This document shows positions 25,832 to 33,924 of a DNA stretch of 64,000 bases, in pieces (the stretch's first letter is position 1; the number at the start of each line of letters is the position of its first letter). A program made the position numbers and the translations under genes. Under the pieces are notes generated by a model, which was given only the letters and a program-made list of their open reading frames with translations, was not told the origin of the DNA and did no database searches. Origin of the DNA: Nannocystis punicea (GTDB taxonomy: Bacteria > Myxococcota_A > Polyangia > Nannocystales > Nannocystaceae); contig NZ_CP114040.1 of the NCBI RefSeq assembly GCF_026965555.1, forward strand, positions 11,982,001-12,046,000, in the 5' to 3' direction.

Positions 25832-27562
25832 TCACCAGCCGTCCTGGGCCTCGCCGGCGCCGGCGCCGAGCGGGGTCACGGTCAGGTCGGCCGCCGCCAC
25901 TGGCCCGCCCGGCGTCGCCGTCGGCGCCACGAACAGCAGCGGCAAGGGCCCCGCCCCGTGCGACGCCGCCGCCAGTCCCACATGTGTCAGCGGCTCGCCG
26001 AAGCAGTGCTCGGCGATCGCCGTCCACGCGACCCCGTCGCTCGAGCCCAGCCCGCGCACGCAGCTCGCGTCCATCCGCTCGAGCCGCACGAACGCCGGCG
26101 ACTCGGCCGTCAGCCCCGCCACGCCCGCGAACTCGAACGCCTCGGTGCCCGCGCCGGCCATCTCGCGCAGCTGCACGCGCAGCGGGTGCTCGTCGGCCGG
26201 CCGGCACACCGCCAGGTACGCAGCGTCGGCTTCGAGCCCCGCGCGGGCCGCCAGACACGCCTTGGCCCACGGCTCGACGTGGCTGTTGGGCGCGGCGATC
26301 GCCGCCGTCCACGCGACCGCCTCCGCTCCGGCCTCGACCCCGGCGAACAGCCCCTCGTCGCTGCTGTCCCACAGGTCACCCGAGTCGACCGTCACTGTCA
26401 CGATCGCCGCCGACTCGCTCGCCGGCGCCTCGCACGCGTCGAGGCACGTGAACGGCCACCCCTGCGGCCCCGCCGTGTTCGCCCACGGATCTTCGTTCCG
26501 GTTGATCTGGTTGGTGGCGATGTGATGCACCCCCGCCTGCTCCGCCGCGACCCACGTGCCCTCGTCGTCGGCCACCCACACGCGACTGACCATCCCCGCC
26601 GCGCGCACCGCCTCGGCCACCGAAACGTCGCCGATCTCGAGGTTGTGCACGATCGCCTGCGAATGCTCTGCAAGTTTCTGCGCGTCGCTCAGGCCGGGCG
26701 CGACGAAGGCGGCCCGCGCCCCGGCGTCGGCGCCGACGTAGGTCGCCAGCGGGCCCGACGGATCCTCGAGGTCGCCGCCGGTCAACATTGCGATCACCCG
26801 CCCCCGCCAGGTCTCGAGCCGCGGCCACGTGCACCCGCGCGTCGTCACCGCGTCCTGCAGGGTCACTGCGCCCGGGCAGGCCGCGAGCAGCTCGGCCGGC
26901 CGCACCAGCGCCTCGCCGAAGGCATCGTTCAAGAGCGCGTCGAGGTCGTCGGGCTGATGCCCGCCGCCGAACCCATCTTTCAAGTCGATCCACAGCGTGA
27001 CGACCTCGTGCTCGGGCACCGCGCGGGCGAACGTCGCCACCTGGCCGAGGCACTGCGACAGGCTGCGGCAGTGCGTCTCGTCGTCGATCACGTCGGTGTG
27101 ATAGACGAACCAGTCGCCCGCGAGCTCCGACTCGAACGCCTTGCCGGTGTGGATGTCGAACTCGAGCGAGCGGATCCGGTGGTACACGAATTGATCGAAG
27201 AGCGCCTCGTGCCGCTGAAACGCGTTGTGCGCCGATTTCTGCCGCACCTCGTGGTAGCGCGGCCCGCTCGCCTCCGAACCGGTGGTCGCGTCCGTCGTCG
27301 ATTCCGCGGTCGTCGACTCCGAGGTCGTCGAGGTCGATGTCGGGGTCGAGGTTGTCGAGGTTGTCGAGGTCGAGGTCGAGGTCGAGGTCGAGGTCGATGT
27401 CGATGTCGAGGTCGTCGGCGCCTCGCCGCTCGTCGAGCTCTCTCCCGTCGTCGTGCCAGGGCTCGACGTCTCACCGGTGCTCGAGCTCCCGCCGGCCGTG
27501 GCCGCCGGAGCGCCGCCGCAGGCCGACAGGACGAGGAGCAGCGACGACGCGGCGCGGAGCAT
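25832..27562 (-). CDS. Phosphoinositide phospholipase C-like lipoprotein
   Basis: 576 residues from ATG at 27562: MLRAASSLLLVLSACGG is a lipoprotein signal (lipobox VLSAC). Residues 20-95 are a Ser/Thr linker written by a simple hexanucleotide-type repeat. The enzyme part begins YHEVRQKSAHNAFQRHEALFDQ, with the His of SAHN, then IRSLEFDIHTG, DWFVYHTDV and VVTLWIDLKDGF; this is the pattern of Ca2+-dependent PI-PLC-like phosphodiesterases (TIM-barrel, two catalytic His). The C-terminal half (about 330-576) looks like a separate beta domain with NSHVEPWAKAC and ERMDASCVRGLGSS. Likely role: cleavage of a phosphodiester lipid or glycan outside the cell; substrate unknown. Confidence 0.82.
   Translation of the reverse strand: MLRAASSLLLVLSACGGAPAATAGGSSSTGETSSPGTTTGESSTSGEAPTTSTSTSTSTSTSTSTSTTSTTSTPTSTSTTSESTTAESTTDATTGSEASGPRYHEVRQKSAHNAFQRHEALFDQFVYHRIRSLEFDIHTGKAFESELAGDWFVYHTDVIDDETHCRSLSQCLGQVATFARAVPEHEVVTLWIDLKDGFGGGHQPDDLDALLNDAFGEALVRPAELLAACPGAVTLQDAVTTRGCTWPRLETWRGRVIAMLTGGDLEDPSGPLATYVGADAGARAAFVAPGLSDAQKLAEHSQAIVHNLEIGDVSVAEAVRAAGMVSRVWVADDEGTWVAAEQAGVHHIATNQINRNEDPWANTAGPQGWPFTCLDACEAPASESAAIVTVTVDSGDLWDSSDEGLFAGVEAGAEAVAWTAAIAAPNSHVEPWAKACLAARAGLEADAAYLAVCRPADEHPLRVQLREMAGAGTEAFEFAGVAGLTAESPAFVRLERMDASCVRGLGSSDGVAWTAIAEHCFGEPLTHVGLAAASHGAGPLPLLFVAPTATPGGPVAAADLTVTPLGAGAGEAQDGW
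27290..27420. repeat. Simple-sequence tract coding a Ser/Thr linker
   Basis: Iterated gaggtc/gatgtc hexamers on the plus strand code for alternating Ser-Thr residues of the phospholipase-like lipoprotein on the minus strand. Such a tract is prone to length change by slippage in multiples of two codons, which would keep the frame. Confidence 0.8.
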
Positions 27563-27868
27563 GTCGCGAGCTGACAGCGTCTCGCCGGCCGCTGTCAAGC
27601 CGACCTGTCCCCGGGGACATCTTTTGTATTCTTTAGAAGCAGGAGCGTCGCGAGCCCGTGTCCGCGTCCCGCGAGCTTTGCGCGGCAGCGGCCTCGCGGG
27701 CGTGATCGCCGCCCTGCGTCCGATCGGCCTGCGACCACGCTGAGCCTGCTCTGCGCCGCGCTCCTCCTTCACCTGCGAGCGCGAGCGATCGTCGGACATC
27801 GGCGCCCGGGTCGGGGCGCAAGAGGCCCCGCGGCTTGACAGCGCGGCCTCGCGCGCTAGGAGTCCGGC
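27563..27868. promoter_or_regulatory. Divergent promoter region between the PLC-like gene and ku, with a perfect palindrome
   Basis: 306 bases between divergently transcribed genes. CCTG-N10-CATC at 27604-27621 contains the 14-bp perfect palindrome TGTCCCCGGGGACA (27606-27619), followed at once by an A/T-rich tract, cttttgtattctttagaag. TAGGAG at 27857-27862 is the ribosome site for ku. No coding frame is accepted here. Confidence 0.55.
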
Positions 27869-28807
27869 ATGGCGGCCAGGGCAATCTGGGAAGGAACCAT
27901 CGGCTTCGGCCTCGTGCAGATCCCCGTCGGGCTTTATTCGGCCGAATCGAGGGACGAGCTCAATTTCGACATGCTCGATCGACGCGACATGTCGCCCGTC
28001 GGGTACCAGCGGTACAACCGCGAGACCGGCGAGCCCGTCGATTGGGACGACATCGTCAAGGGCTACGCGGTCAAGAAGGGCGAGTACGTGATCGTCGAGC
28101 CCGAGGACTTCAAGCGGGCCAGCGTCAAGGCGACCCAGACCGTGGACATCGTCCAGTTCGCCGACGCCGACGAGATCGACCCGACCTACTTCGAGAAGCC
28201 GTACTACCTGGTCCCGGGCAAGCGCGGCGCCAAGCCGTACGTGCTGCTGCGCGAGGCGCTGCGCAAGGCGAACAAGGTGGGCATCGCCCGCGTCGTCATC
28301 CGCACGCGCGAGAGCCTGGCGGCGGTGATGGTCAAGGGCGACGCCCTCGTGCTCGAGCTGCTGCGCTTCGCCCACGAGCTCCACGCGGTCGAGGACTTCG
28401 ACCTGCCGCGCGGCAAGGACGCGCCCAAGGTGTCCGCGCCCGAGCTCAAGATGGCCGAGCGGCTCATCGACGAGATGACCGCGAAGTTCGAGCCCGAGGA
28501 GTTCAAGGACACTTACCGCGACGACCTCCTGGACTTCATCAAGCGCAAGTGGAAGGGCGAGGAGGTCGAGGAGGTCGACGTCGAGGCCGAGGCGCCGGCC
28601 ACCAACGTGGTCGACATGATGGCGCTGCTGAAGAAGAGCCTCACGCACGGCAAGGGGGGCGCGGCCGCCGACGCCGACAAGCAGAAGAACAAGCCCAAGC
28701 GCACCGCGGCCCGTAACCCGCGCCCGGCGCGGGCCAAGAAGGCCGCGACCACCAACCGCAAGAAGCCGGCCAAGCGCGCCAAGACGACCCGGCGAAAGGC
28801 GGCCTGA
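27869..28807 (+). CDS. ku: Ku DNA end-binding protein (NHEJ)
   Basis: 312 residues. The start ARAIWEGTIGFGLVQIPVGLY is diagnostic of bacterial Ku, followed by VGYQRYNRETGEPVDWDDIVKGY, the beta-barrel segment DEIDPTYFEKPYYLVPGKRG and the conserved FKDTYRDDLLDFIKRK. The protein forms a homodimeric ring on double-strand ends and recruits LigD. The last 45 residues are a Lys/Arg/Ala-rich tail (KKAATTNRKKPAKRAK), typical of extended Ku forms that bind DNA more tightly. The stop overlaps the ligD start by one base (TGATG), so Ku and LigD are made together. Confidence 0.97.
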   Translation: MAARAIWEGTIGFGLVQIPVGLYSAESRDELNFDMLDRRDMSPVGYQRYNRETGEPVDWDDIVKGYAVKKGEYVIVEPEDFKRASVKATQTVDIVQFADADEIDPTYFEKPYYLVPGKRGAKPYVLLREALRKANKVGIARVVIRTRESLAAVMVKGDALVLELLRFAHELHAVEDFDLPRGKDAPKVSAPELKMAERLIDEMTAKFEPEEFKDTYRDDLLDFIKRKWKGEEVEEVDVEAEAPATNVVDMMALLKKSLTHGKGGAAADADKQKNKPKRTAARNPRPARAKKAATTNRKKPAKRAKTTRRKAA

Positions 28808-31626
28808 TGTCGCTCGCGCGCTACCACCAGAAGCGGGACTTCGCCCGCACCCCGGAGCCGCGCGGAAAGTCGCCCAGGAGCCGCTCCCAGGGCGAATTCA
28901 TCATTCACAAGCACGCCGCGCGGCGGCTGCACTACGACCTGCGGCTCGAGCTCGACGGCGTGCTCAAGAGCTGGGCGGTGCCCAAGGGCCCGAGCCTCGA
29001 CCCACACGACAAGCGGCTCGCGGTCCACGTCGAGGACCACCCGCTCGAGTACGGCAAGTTCGAGGGCACCATCCCGCAGGGCGAGTACGGCGGCGGCTCC
29101 GTGGTCCTGTGGGACCGCGGCCACTGGTACCCCGAGGGCGACGCCCGCGCCGACTACCGCGCCGGCAAGCTCAAGTTCCGCCTCGACGGCCACAAGCTCC
29201 ACGGCGCCTACACCCTCGTGCGCATGCACGGCCGGCGCGACGACGATCACGACAATTGGCTGCTGATCAAGGAAGACGACGAGGAGGCCAGCGACGACGG
29301 CGAGGCCCTCGTGCGCGACCAGCCCGAGAGCATCGTCAGCGGCCGCACCGTCGAGGAGATCGCCGCCGGCGTGCCGGCCAGGAAGAAGAAGGCCGCCCGC
29401 AAGACCACCAACAAGCAGGCCGCCGACAAGCCGAGCAACAGCAAGGCCCGCCGCTCCGCGGCCAACAAGCCGGCCCGCAACGACGCCGCCAACGCGGCCG
29501 TCAAGTCGACCGCCAGGACCGCCGGCAAGAAGAACAAGAAAGCCGCGACCAAGAAGGCCGCGACCAAGAAGGCCGCGACCAAGAAGGCCGCGCCCAAGAA
29601 GGCCGCGACCAAGAAGGCCGCGCCCAAGAAAGCCGCGCCCAAGAAGGCCGCCAAGAAGGCGACGAGCAAGAAAGCCGCCGCCAAGAAGACCACCAGGCGC
29701 CCGCGCGCCGCCAGGAAGAAATCCAGCAAGCGCGCGACCGCTGCCAAGAAATCGACGCCCGAGCGCCCGCTCCCGGCCCGGGTCGCGCCGGAGCTGGCCA
29801 CCCTGGTGGAAAAAGTCCCGCCCGGCGACGATTGGTGCCACGAGATCAAGTTCGACGGTTATCGCCTGCTCGTCCGCCTCGACGGTGACGACATTCGCCT
29901 GATCACCCGCGGCGAGCAGGACTGGACCGAGCGGCTCGCGCCGCTGGCCAAATCACTGCAGCAGCGGCTCGGCGAGCGCCGCCTCCTCGTCGACGGCGAG
30001 CTCGTGCACGTCGACGAGGACGGCCTCACCCACTTCGGTCCGCTGCAGGCCGCCTTGGCCGAGGATCGCACCGGCGAGCTCGTGTTCTACGCGTTCGACC
30101 TGCTGAACCTCGACGGCCACGACCTGCGGCCCTTGCCGCTGCTCGAGCGCAAGGAGCTGCTGGCCGAGCTGCTCCCGCCCGAGGACGCCCCCGGCCGCGT
30201 GCGCCTGTCGGAGCACATCGTCGGCGGCGGCGAGGAGCTGCTCGCGCGCGCCTGCTCGCTCGGCCTCGAGGGCATCCTCTCCAAGCGCGCCGACGCCCCC
30301 TATCGCAGCGGCCGCACCCGCGACTGGCTGAAGATCAAGTGCGGCCGCCGGCAGGAGGTCGTCATCGGCGGCTACGCGACCGCGCGCAGCGGCCCGCGGG
30401 CGCTCGGCGCCCTGCTGGTCGGCGTGTTCGACGACGACGGCGCCCTGCAGTACGCCGGCAAGGTCGGCACCGGCTTCGACTTCGCCGAGGCCGCCCGCCT
30501 CAAGAAGCTGCTGAGCGAGCGCGAGGCCTCGCGCTCCCCGTTCGCGAAGCGCCTGCCGACCGGCCTCGGCGACACTCACTTCGTCCGCCCCGACCTCGTG
30601 GCGGAGGTCCGCTTCGGCGAGTGGACCAGCGACGGTCGCATGCGGCACCCGGTCTACGAGGGCCTGCGCGAGGACAAGCGGCCCAGGCAGGTCCACCGCG
30701 AGGTCCCGGCCGCGACCCCGGCCGCGGGCGCGGCCCAGGTGCTCGGCGTCCCGCTGTCGAACCCGGGCCGCGTGCTGTGGCCCGACGACAAGATCACCAA
30801 GCGCGACCTCGCCGAGTACTACGCCGAGATCGTCGACTGGATCCTCCCGCACGTCGTCGACCGCCCGCTCAGCCTGGTCCGCTGCCCCGACGGGCTCGGC
30901 AAGCCGTGCTTCTTCCAGCGTCATTTGCGGCACGACCTGCCGGAGGGCATCTCGACGCTCGAGATCGAGGGCGACGACGAGCCGGGCTACGTCTACGTCC
31001 GCGACGAGCGCGGCCTGATCGGCCTGGCGCAGATCGGCGCGCTCGAGCTGCACGCCTGGGGCGCCACCGTCGCCGACCCCGACGGCCCCGACCGCATGGT
31101 CCTCGACCTCGACCCCGCCGAGGATGTCCCATGGGACATGGTCAAAGGCGCAGCCAGGGCCATGCGCGAGCGCCTGGCCCAGCTCGACCTCGACAGCTTT
31201 TTGAAGACGACCGGCGGCAAGGGCCTGCACGTCGTCGTGCCGCTGACCGCCGGTCGCCAGACCTGGGCCGACGTCAAGGCGTTCGCCCGCGGGATCGCCC
31301 GCGAGTTCGCCCTCGCCGACCCCGAGCACTTCGTCGACGTCGCCGCCAAGCACAAGCGCCGCGGCAAGATCTACGTCGACTACCTCCGCAACGACCGCGG
31401 CGCCACCAGCGTGGCCGCCTACTCGCCGCGGGCCCGCCCCGGGGCCACGGTGTCCGTCCCGCTGCGCTGGACCGAGCTGGCCGGCCTGACCGATCCGCGG
31501 GCCTACGACCTCGACAGCACCGTCGCCCGCCTCGCCAAGCTGCGCGGCGACCCGTGGCGCGAGCTGACGCGCGTCCGCCAGTCGCTGACCGCCGCCCGCC
31601 TACGCGAGGTGTCCGGAAAGACATGA
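28807..31626 (+). CDS. ligD: Multifunctional ATP-dependent DNA ligase LigD (PE-LIG-POL)
   Basis: 939 residues with three enzyme domains. Residues 30-180: 3'-phosphoesterase (HKHAARRLHYDLRLELDG, HVEDHPLEYGKFEGTIP, GEYGGGSVVLWD). Residues about 190-320: a Lys/Ala-rich linker of repeated KKAATKKAAPKKA units, similar to histone H1 tails. Residues about 320-630: ATP-dependent ligase with nucleophile Lys in EIKFDGYRLLV and the motif LEGILSKRADAPY. Residues about 645-930: primase-polymerase (LSNPGRVLWPDDKITKRDLA, MVLDLDPAED, TGGKGLHVVVPL). It repairs ends held by Ku. Domain order follows the Pseudomonas, not the mycobacterial, arrangement. A perfect TGTCC CATG GGACA palindrome lies within the POL domain codons (31125-31138). 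Confidence 0.97.
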   Translation: MSLARYHQKRDFARTPEPRGKSPRSRSQGEFIIHKHAARRLHYDLRLELDGVLKSWAVPKGPSLDPHDKRLAVHVEDHPLEYGKFEGTIPQGEYGGGSVVLWDRGHWYPEGDARADYRAGKLKFRLDGHKLHGAYTLVRMHGRRDDDHDNWLLIKEDDEEASDDGEALVRDQPESIVSGRTVEEIAAGVPARKKKAARKTTNKQAADKPSNSKARRSAANKPARNDAANAAVKSTARTAGKKNKKAATKKAATKKAATKKAAPKKAATKKAAPKKAAPKKAAKKATSKKAAAKKTTRRPRAARKKSSKRATAAKKSTPERPLPARVAPELATLVEKVPPGDDWCHEIKFDGYRLLVRLDGDDIRLITRGEQDWTERLAPLAKSLQQRLGERRLLVDGELVHVDEDGLTHFGPLQAALAEDRTGELVFYAFDLLNLDGHDLRPLPLLERKELLAELLPPEDAPGRVRLSEHIVGGGEELLARACSLGLEGILSKRADAPYRSGRTRDWLKIKCGRRQEVVIGGYATARSGPRALGALLVGVFDDDGALQYAGKVGTGFDFAEAARLKKLLSEREASRSPFAKRLPTGLGDTHFVRPDLVAEVRFGEWTSDGRMRHPVYEGLREDKRPRQVHREVPAATPAAGAAQVLGVPLSNPGRVLWPDDKITKRDLAEYYAEIVDWILPHVVDRPLSLVRCPDGLGKPCFFQRHLRHDLPEGISTLEIEGDDEPGYVYVRDERGLIGLAQIGALELHAWGATVADPDGPDRMVLDLDPAEDVPWDMVKGAARAMRERLAQLDLDSFLKTTGGKGLHVVVPLTAGRQTWADVKAFARGIAREFALADPEHFVDVAAKHKRRGKIYVDYLRNDRGATSVAAYSPRARPGATVSVPLRWTELAGLTDPRAYDLDSTVARLAKLRGDPWRELTRVRQSLTAARLREVSGKT

Positions 31627-31653
31627 TCTTCAGGACATGACCAAAAGAACATT
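31608..31653. repeat. Palindrome ladder across the ligD stop codon
   Basis: Nodes GGTG (31608), CATG (31622), CATG (31636) and CATT (31650) are 14 bases apart. The ladder starts in the last ligD codons, spans the TGA and runs into the spacer, so it supplies the final residues SGKT. Confidence 0.65.
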
Positions 31654-31689
31654 GTCTATTCCCGTCCGCGCGGCGGGCGATCGCGGGCG

Positions 31690-31980
31690 CTAGCGCAGCA
31701 GGCGATCGAGCTCGTCGTGGATCTTGCCCTCGACCGCGCCCCGGAACCCGCGCAGCACCAGCGGCAGGTCGATCTCCACGCGCACGCTGGTGTCGTCGAC
31801 GCTGACCGTCCCCGAGGTCCCACGGGCCGCCCCGCGCGGCGTATCGAAGTTCAACTGGTCGCCCTTCCAGTGCCAGCGGATCCCCAGCTTCGCCTCCATG
31901 CTGAGCGCCAGGGACTCCGTCTTCTGCCGCGCCATCGCCTTCCCCAGGGCGTTCGGGCGACGAATGCTGATGTTGGCCAT
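31690..31980 (-). CDS. Polyhydroxyalkanoic acid system family protein
   Basis: 96 residues from ATG at 31980 (MANISIRRPNALGKAMARQK); an ATG four codons upstream (31992) is possible. The sequence continues with LGIRWHWKGDQLNFDTPRGA, TSGTVSVDDTSVRVEIDLP and ends KIHDELDRLLR, which matches the small PHA granule-region family (Pfam PHA_gran_rgn). Members are short cytoplasmic proteins found near polyester synthesis genes, with no defined activity. No PHA synthase is nearby, so the name reflects similarity only. It is divergent from the FabV-like gene at 32237. Confidence 0.85.
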   Translation of the reverse strand: MANISIRRPNALGKAMARQKTESLALSMEAKLGIRWHWKGDQLNFDTPRGAARGTSGTVSVDDTSVRVEIDLPLVLRGFRGAVEGKIHDELDRLLR

Positions 31981-32236
31981 GACCTGCAGCATGACTCGAG
32001 ACGTGCACTCGACCACCGACAGGCCCGGGCCCACTCCGACGCGTCGCACACTGCTCCACGCCCTCTCACGAACTGCGCCGCGCCGCGCCTCCGCGCCCTC
32101 CGCGCCCGCGGCCCTGCCGTCCGCACGCGCCTGCGAACGTCGGCGCGCGCGCGCAGGCCCGGTCGCGCCTGCGGACGCGCGCCCCCGCTCCGCGCTCCCC
32201 GGCGGCCACGCGGGCGTGGTAGAAGGCGGCGCCGCC

Positions 32237-33511
32237 ATGCGCCTCGCTGTCCCGAAGTTCCAGTTCCGCTTCGTGCCCTCGCTCGGCCACGTCATCCACC
32301 CCGGCAACTTCCACCCGGTCGGCGTCCAGCGCTCGGCCGAAGCGCTGGTCGACCGCGCGGCCGCCAGCGGGCTCGCTGGCCCCGGCGGCGAGCCCGGCGC
32401 CTGGCTCGTGGTCGGCGGCTCGGGCGGCTTCGGCAGCGCGGCGCGTGTGGTCTTGGGGACATGTCTCGGAGCACATACGCTGAACGTCTCCTACGATCCG
32501 GCGCCGCAGCCCGAGAGCTCCAACAAGCTGCGCAAGATCGGCTCGCCCGGGTTCCACCGCACTCTGGCGATCGAGCGGCGCCTGCGGGAGCGCGGTACGG
32601 TCGCCCGCACGGTGCTCGGCGACGCCTTCGACCCGGCCGTGCTCGCGGCCGCGATCGCGGAGGTCCGCCAGCACTTCGGCGGCAAGCTGAACGGCCTCGT
32701 GTGGGCGCTCGCGGCCCCGCGGGCGACCGACCCGCGCACCGGCAAGCCGGTCCAGAGCGCGCTCAAGCCGCTCGGCAAGCCGGCCACCGTGCGCACCTTC
32801 AGCGGCCGCGGCGAGACCCCCGAGGACGGGCCGAAGCTGGTCGAGCTCGAGCTGCCGCCGGGCAGCCCCGAGGAGGCGGTGGCGACCCAGTTCGTCATGG
32901 GCGGGCGGATCGTCGAGCAGTGGATCGACGCCCTGCTGCAGCACGACCTGCTGGCGCCCGGCTTCACCCTGGCGACCATCTCGTACCGCGGCAACCCGCT
33001 CAACGCCGCCGTCTACCGCAACGGCCTGATCGGCCTCGCCAAGGCCGACCTCGAGTTCTACACCCGAGCCATCGACGCGGTCCTGCGCGCGCGCGTCGGC
33101 GGCCGGGCGGTCGCCGTCGAGGGCCCCGCCGTCGTCACCGAGGCCTCGGGCGGGATCCCCGGCGTCCCCTATTACATGGCCCTCGTCCGCGACGTCCTCG
33201 GCGACCGCTTCGAGGACCCGCTCGCCTCCATGCTCCGCCTGTTCCGCGACAAGCTCCCCGCCGGCGGCGAGCCCGTGGTCGACGCCGAGGGCCTGGTCCG
33301 CCTCGACGACGTCGAGCTCGACGAGGCCGTGCAGGCCGAGCTCTCCCGCCGCTTCTTCGCCGGCAAGCCCGGCGACCCGTTCGACCCCGAGCTCTACCAG
33401 CGCTTCATGGACGAGTACGCCCGCACCCGCGGCTTCTGCATCGACGGCGTCGACTACACCGCCGAGTTCGACACCGACGAGGTCTGCCGCACCGACGCGC
33501 CGGCTGCCTGA
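32237..33511 (+). CDS. FabV-like enoyl-ACP/trans-2-enoyl-CoA reductase, divergent
   Basis: 424 residues from ATG at 32237 (MRLAVPKFQFRFVPSLGHV). The frame stays open upstream, but the leader is arginine-rich and unlike the family. FabV signatures are present in altered form: VIHPGNFHPVG for the N-terminal HPxGC region, VVGGSGGFGSAARV for the NADH-binding loop, LVWALAAPRATDPRTGKPVQ followed by SALKPLGKP, and a Tyr-x8-Lys active site in YRNGLIGLAK. The reaction would be NAD(P)H reduction of a trans-2-enoyl thioester in fatty acid synthesis. The missing Cys in HPxGC and the altered cofactor loop make this a divergent member, and its carrier (ACP or CoA) is uncertain. Confidence 0.82.
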   Translation: MRLAVPKFQFRFVPSLGHVIHPGNFHPVGVQRSAEALVDRAAASGLAGPGGEPGAWLVVGGSGGFGSAARVVLGTCLGAHTLNVSYDPAPQPESSNKLRKIGSPGFHRTLAIERRLRERGTVARTVLGDAFDPAVLAAAIAEVRQHFGGKLNGLVWALAAPRATDPRTGKPVQSALKPLGKPATVRTFSGRGETPEDGPKLVELELPPGSPEEAVATQFVMGGRIVEQWIDALLQHDLLAPGFTLATISYRGNPLNAAVYRNGLIGLAKADLEFYTRAIDAVLRARVGGRAVAVEGPAVVTEASGGIPGVPYYMALVRDVLGDRFEDPLASMLRLFRDKLPAGGEPVVDAEGLVRLDDVELDEAVQAELSRRFFAGKPGDPFDPELYQRFMDEYARTRGFCIDGVDYTAEFDTDEVCRTDAPAA

Positions 33512-33576
33512 TCGGGCATGCCCGCTCGGGCATGTGTCAAAGGGCATGCTCGAAAGAGCATGCTCTTTTGTTTATA
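33503..33576 (+). terminator. Palindrome ladder ending in a rho-independent terminator
   Basis: Six nodes are exactly 14 bases apart: GCTG 33503, CATG 33517, 33531, 33545 and 33559, and TATA 33573. Three inter-node units pair perfectly but with different stem bases (cccgctcggg; ctcgaaagag). The hairpin GCATGCTC-GAAA-GAGCATGC (33544-33563) followed by tcttttgttt is a standard intrinsic terminator for the FabV-like gene, whose stop lies inside the ladder. Confidence 0.75.
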
Positions 33577-33655
33577 TCTCGAATATGCACCGTCGTCTCG
33601 CCCGCGTGCGACTCGCGGCCGCACGAGCAACTCCCGCCCCTCGTCTCCGCGGGCC

Positions 33656-33735
33656 GCTCGTCGCCTCTCGACTCGTCGCCTCTCGACTCGTCGCCTCTCG
33701 AGCCGCTCGTCCCCTCTCGCGCCGCTCGTCGCCTC
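33656..33735. repeat. 15-bp tandem repeats
   Basis: Direct repeats of tcgcctctcgactcg (about 15 bp, four to five imperfect copies) lie in the 413-base spacer before the RlmI-like gene. Nothing else is recognised in this spacer besides the ladder at its left end. Confidence 0.75.
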
Positions 33736-33924
33736 TCCAGCGACTCACTGCCCCGCCCGCCCCTCGCCGCCGCCGGCCCACGCCCCTCAAAAAGGACCGT
33801 CGCCCTGCGAGCGCTTCGCGCCGCGCTGCCCGCCTGCCCTCGAGGCCACGTCGGCTCACGTCGCTGTCTCACGCGCACCCCGACCCGGGTGCAGGCGCGC
33901 GAGATCGCGTAACCTCCGTCTCGC

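Noticed and set aside
31717-33912. Long plus-strand frame overlapping the FabV-like gene
   Set aside because: Composition is almost only Arg, Pro, Ala and Gly, with no domain; the FabV frame explains the region.
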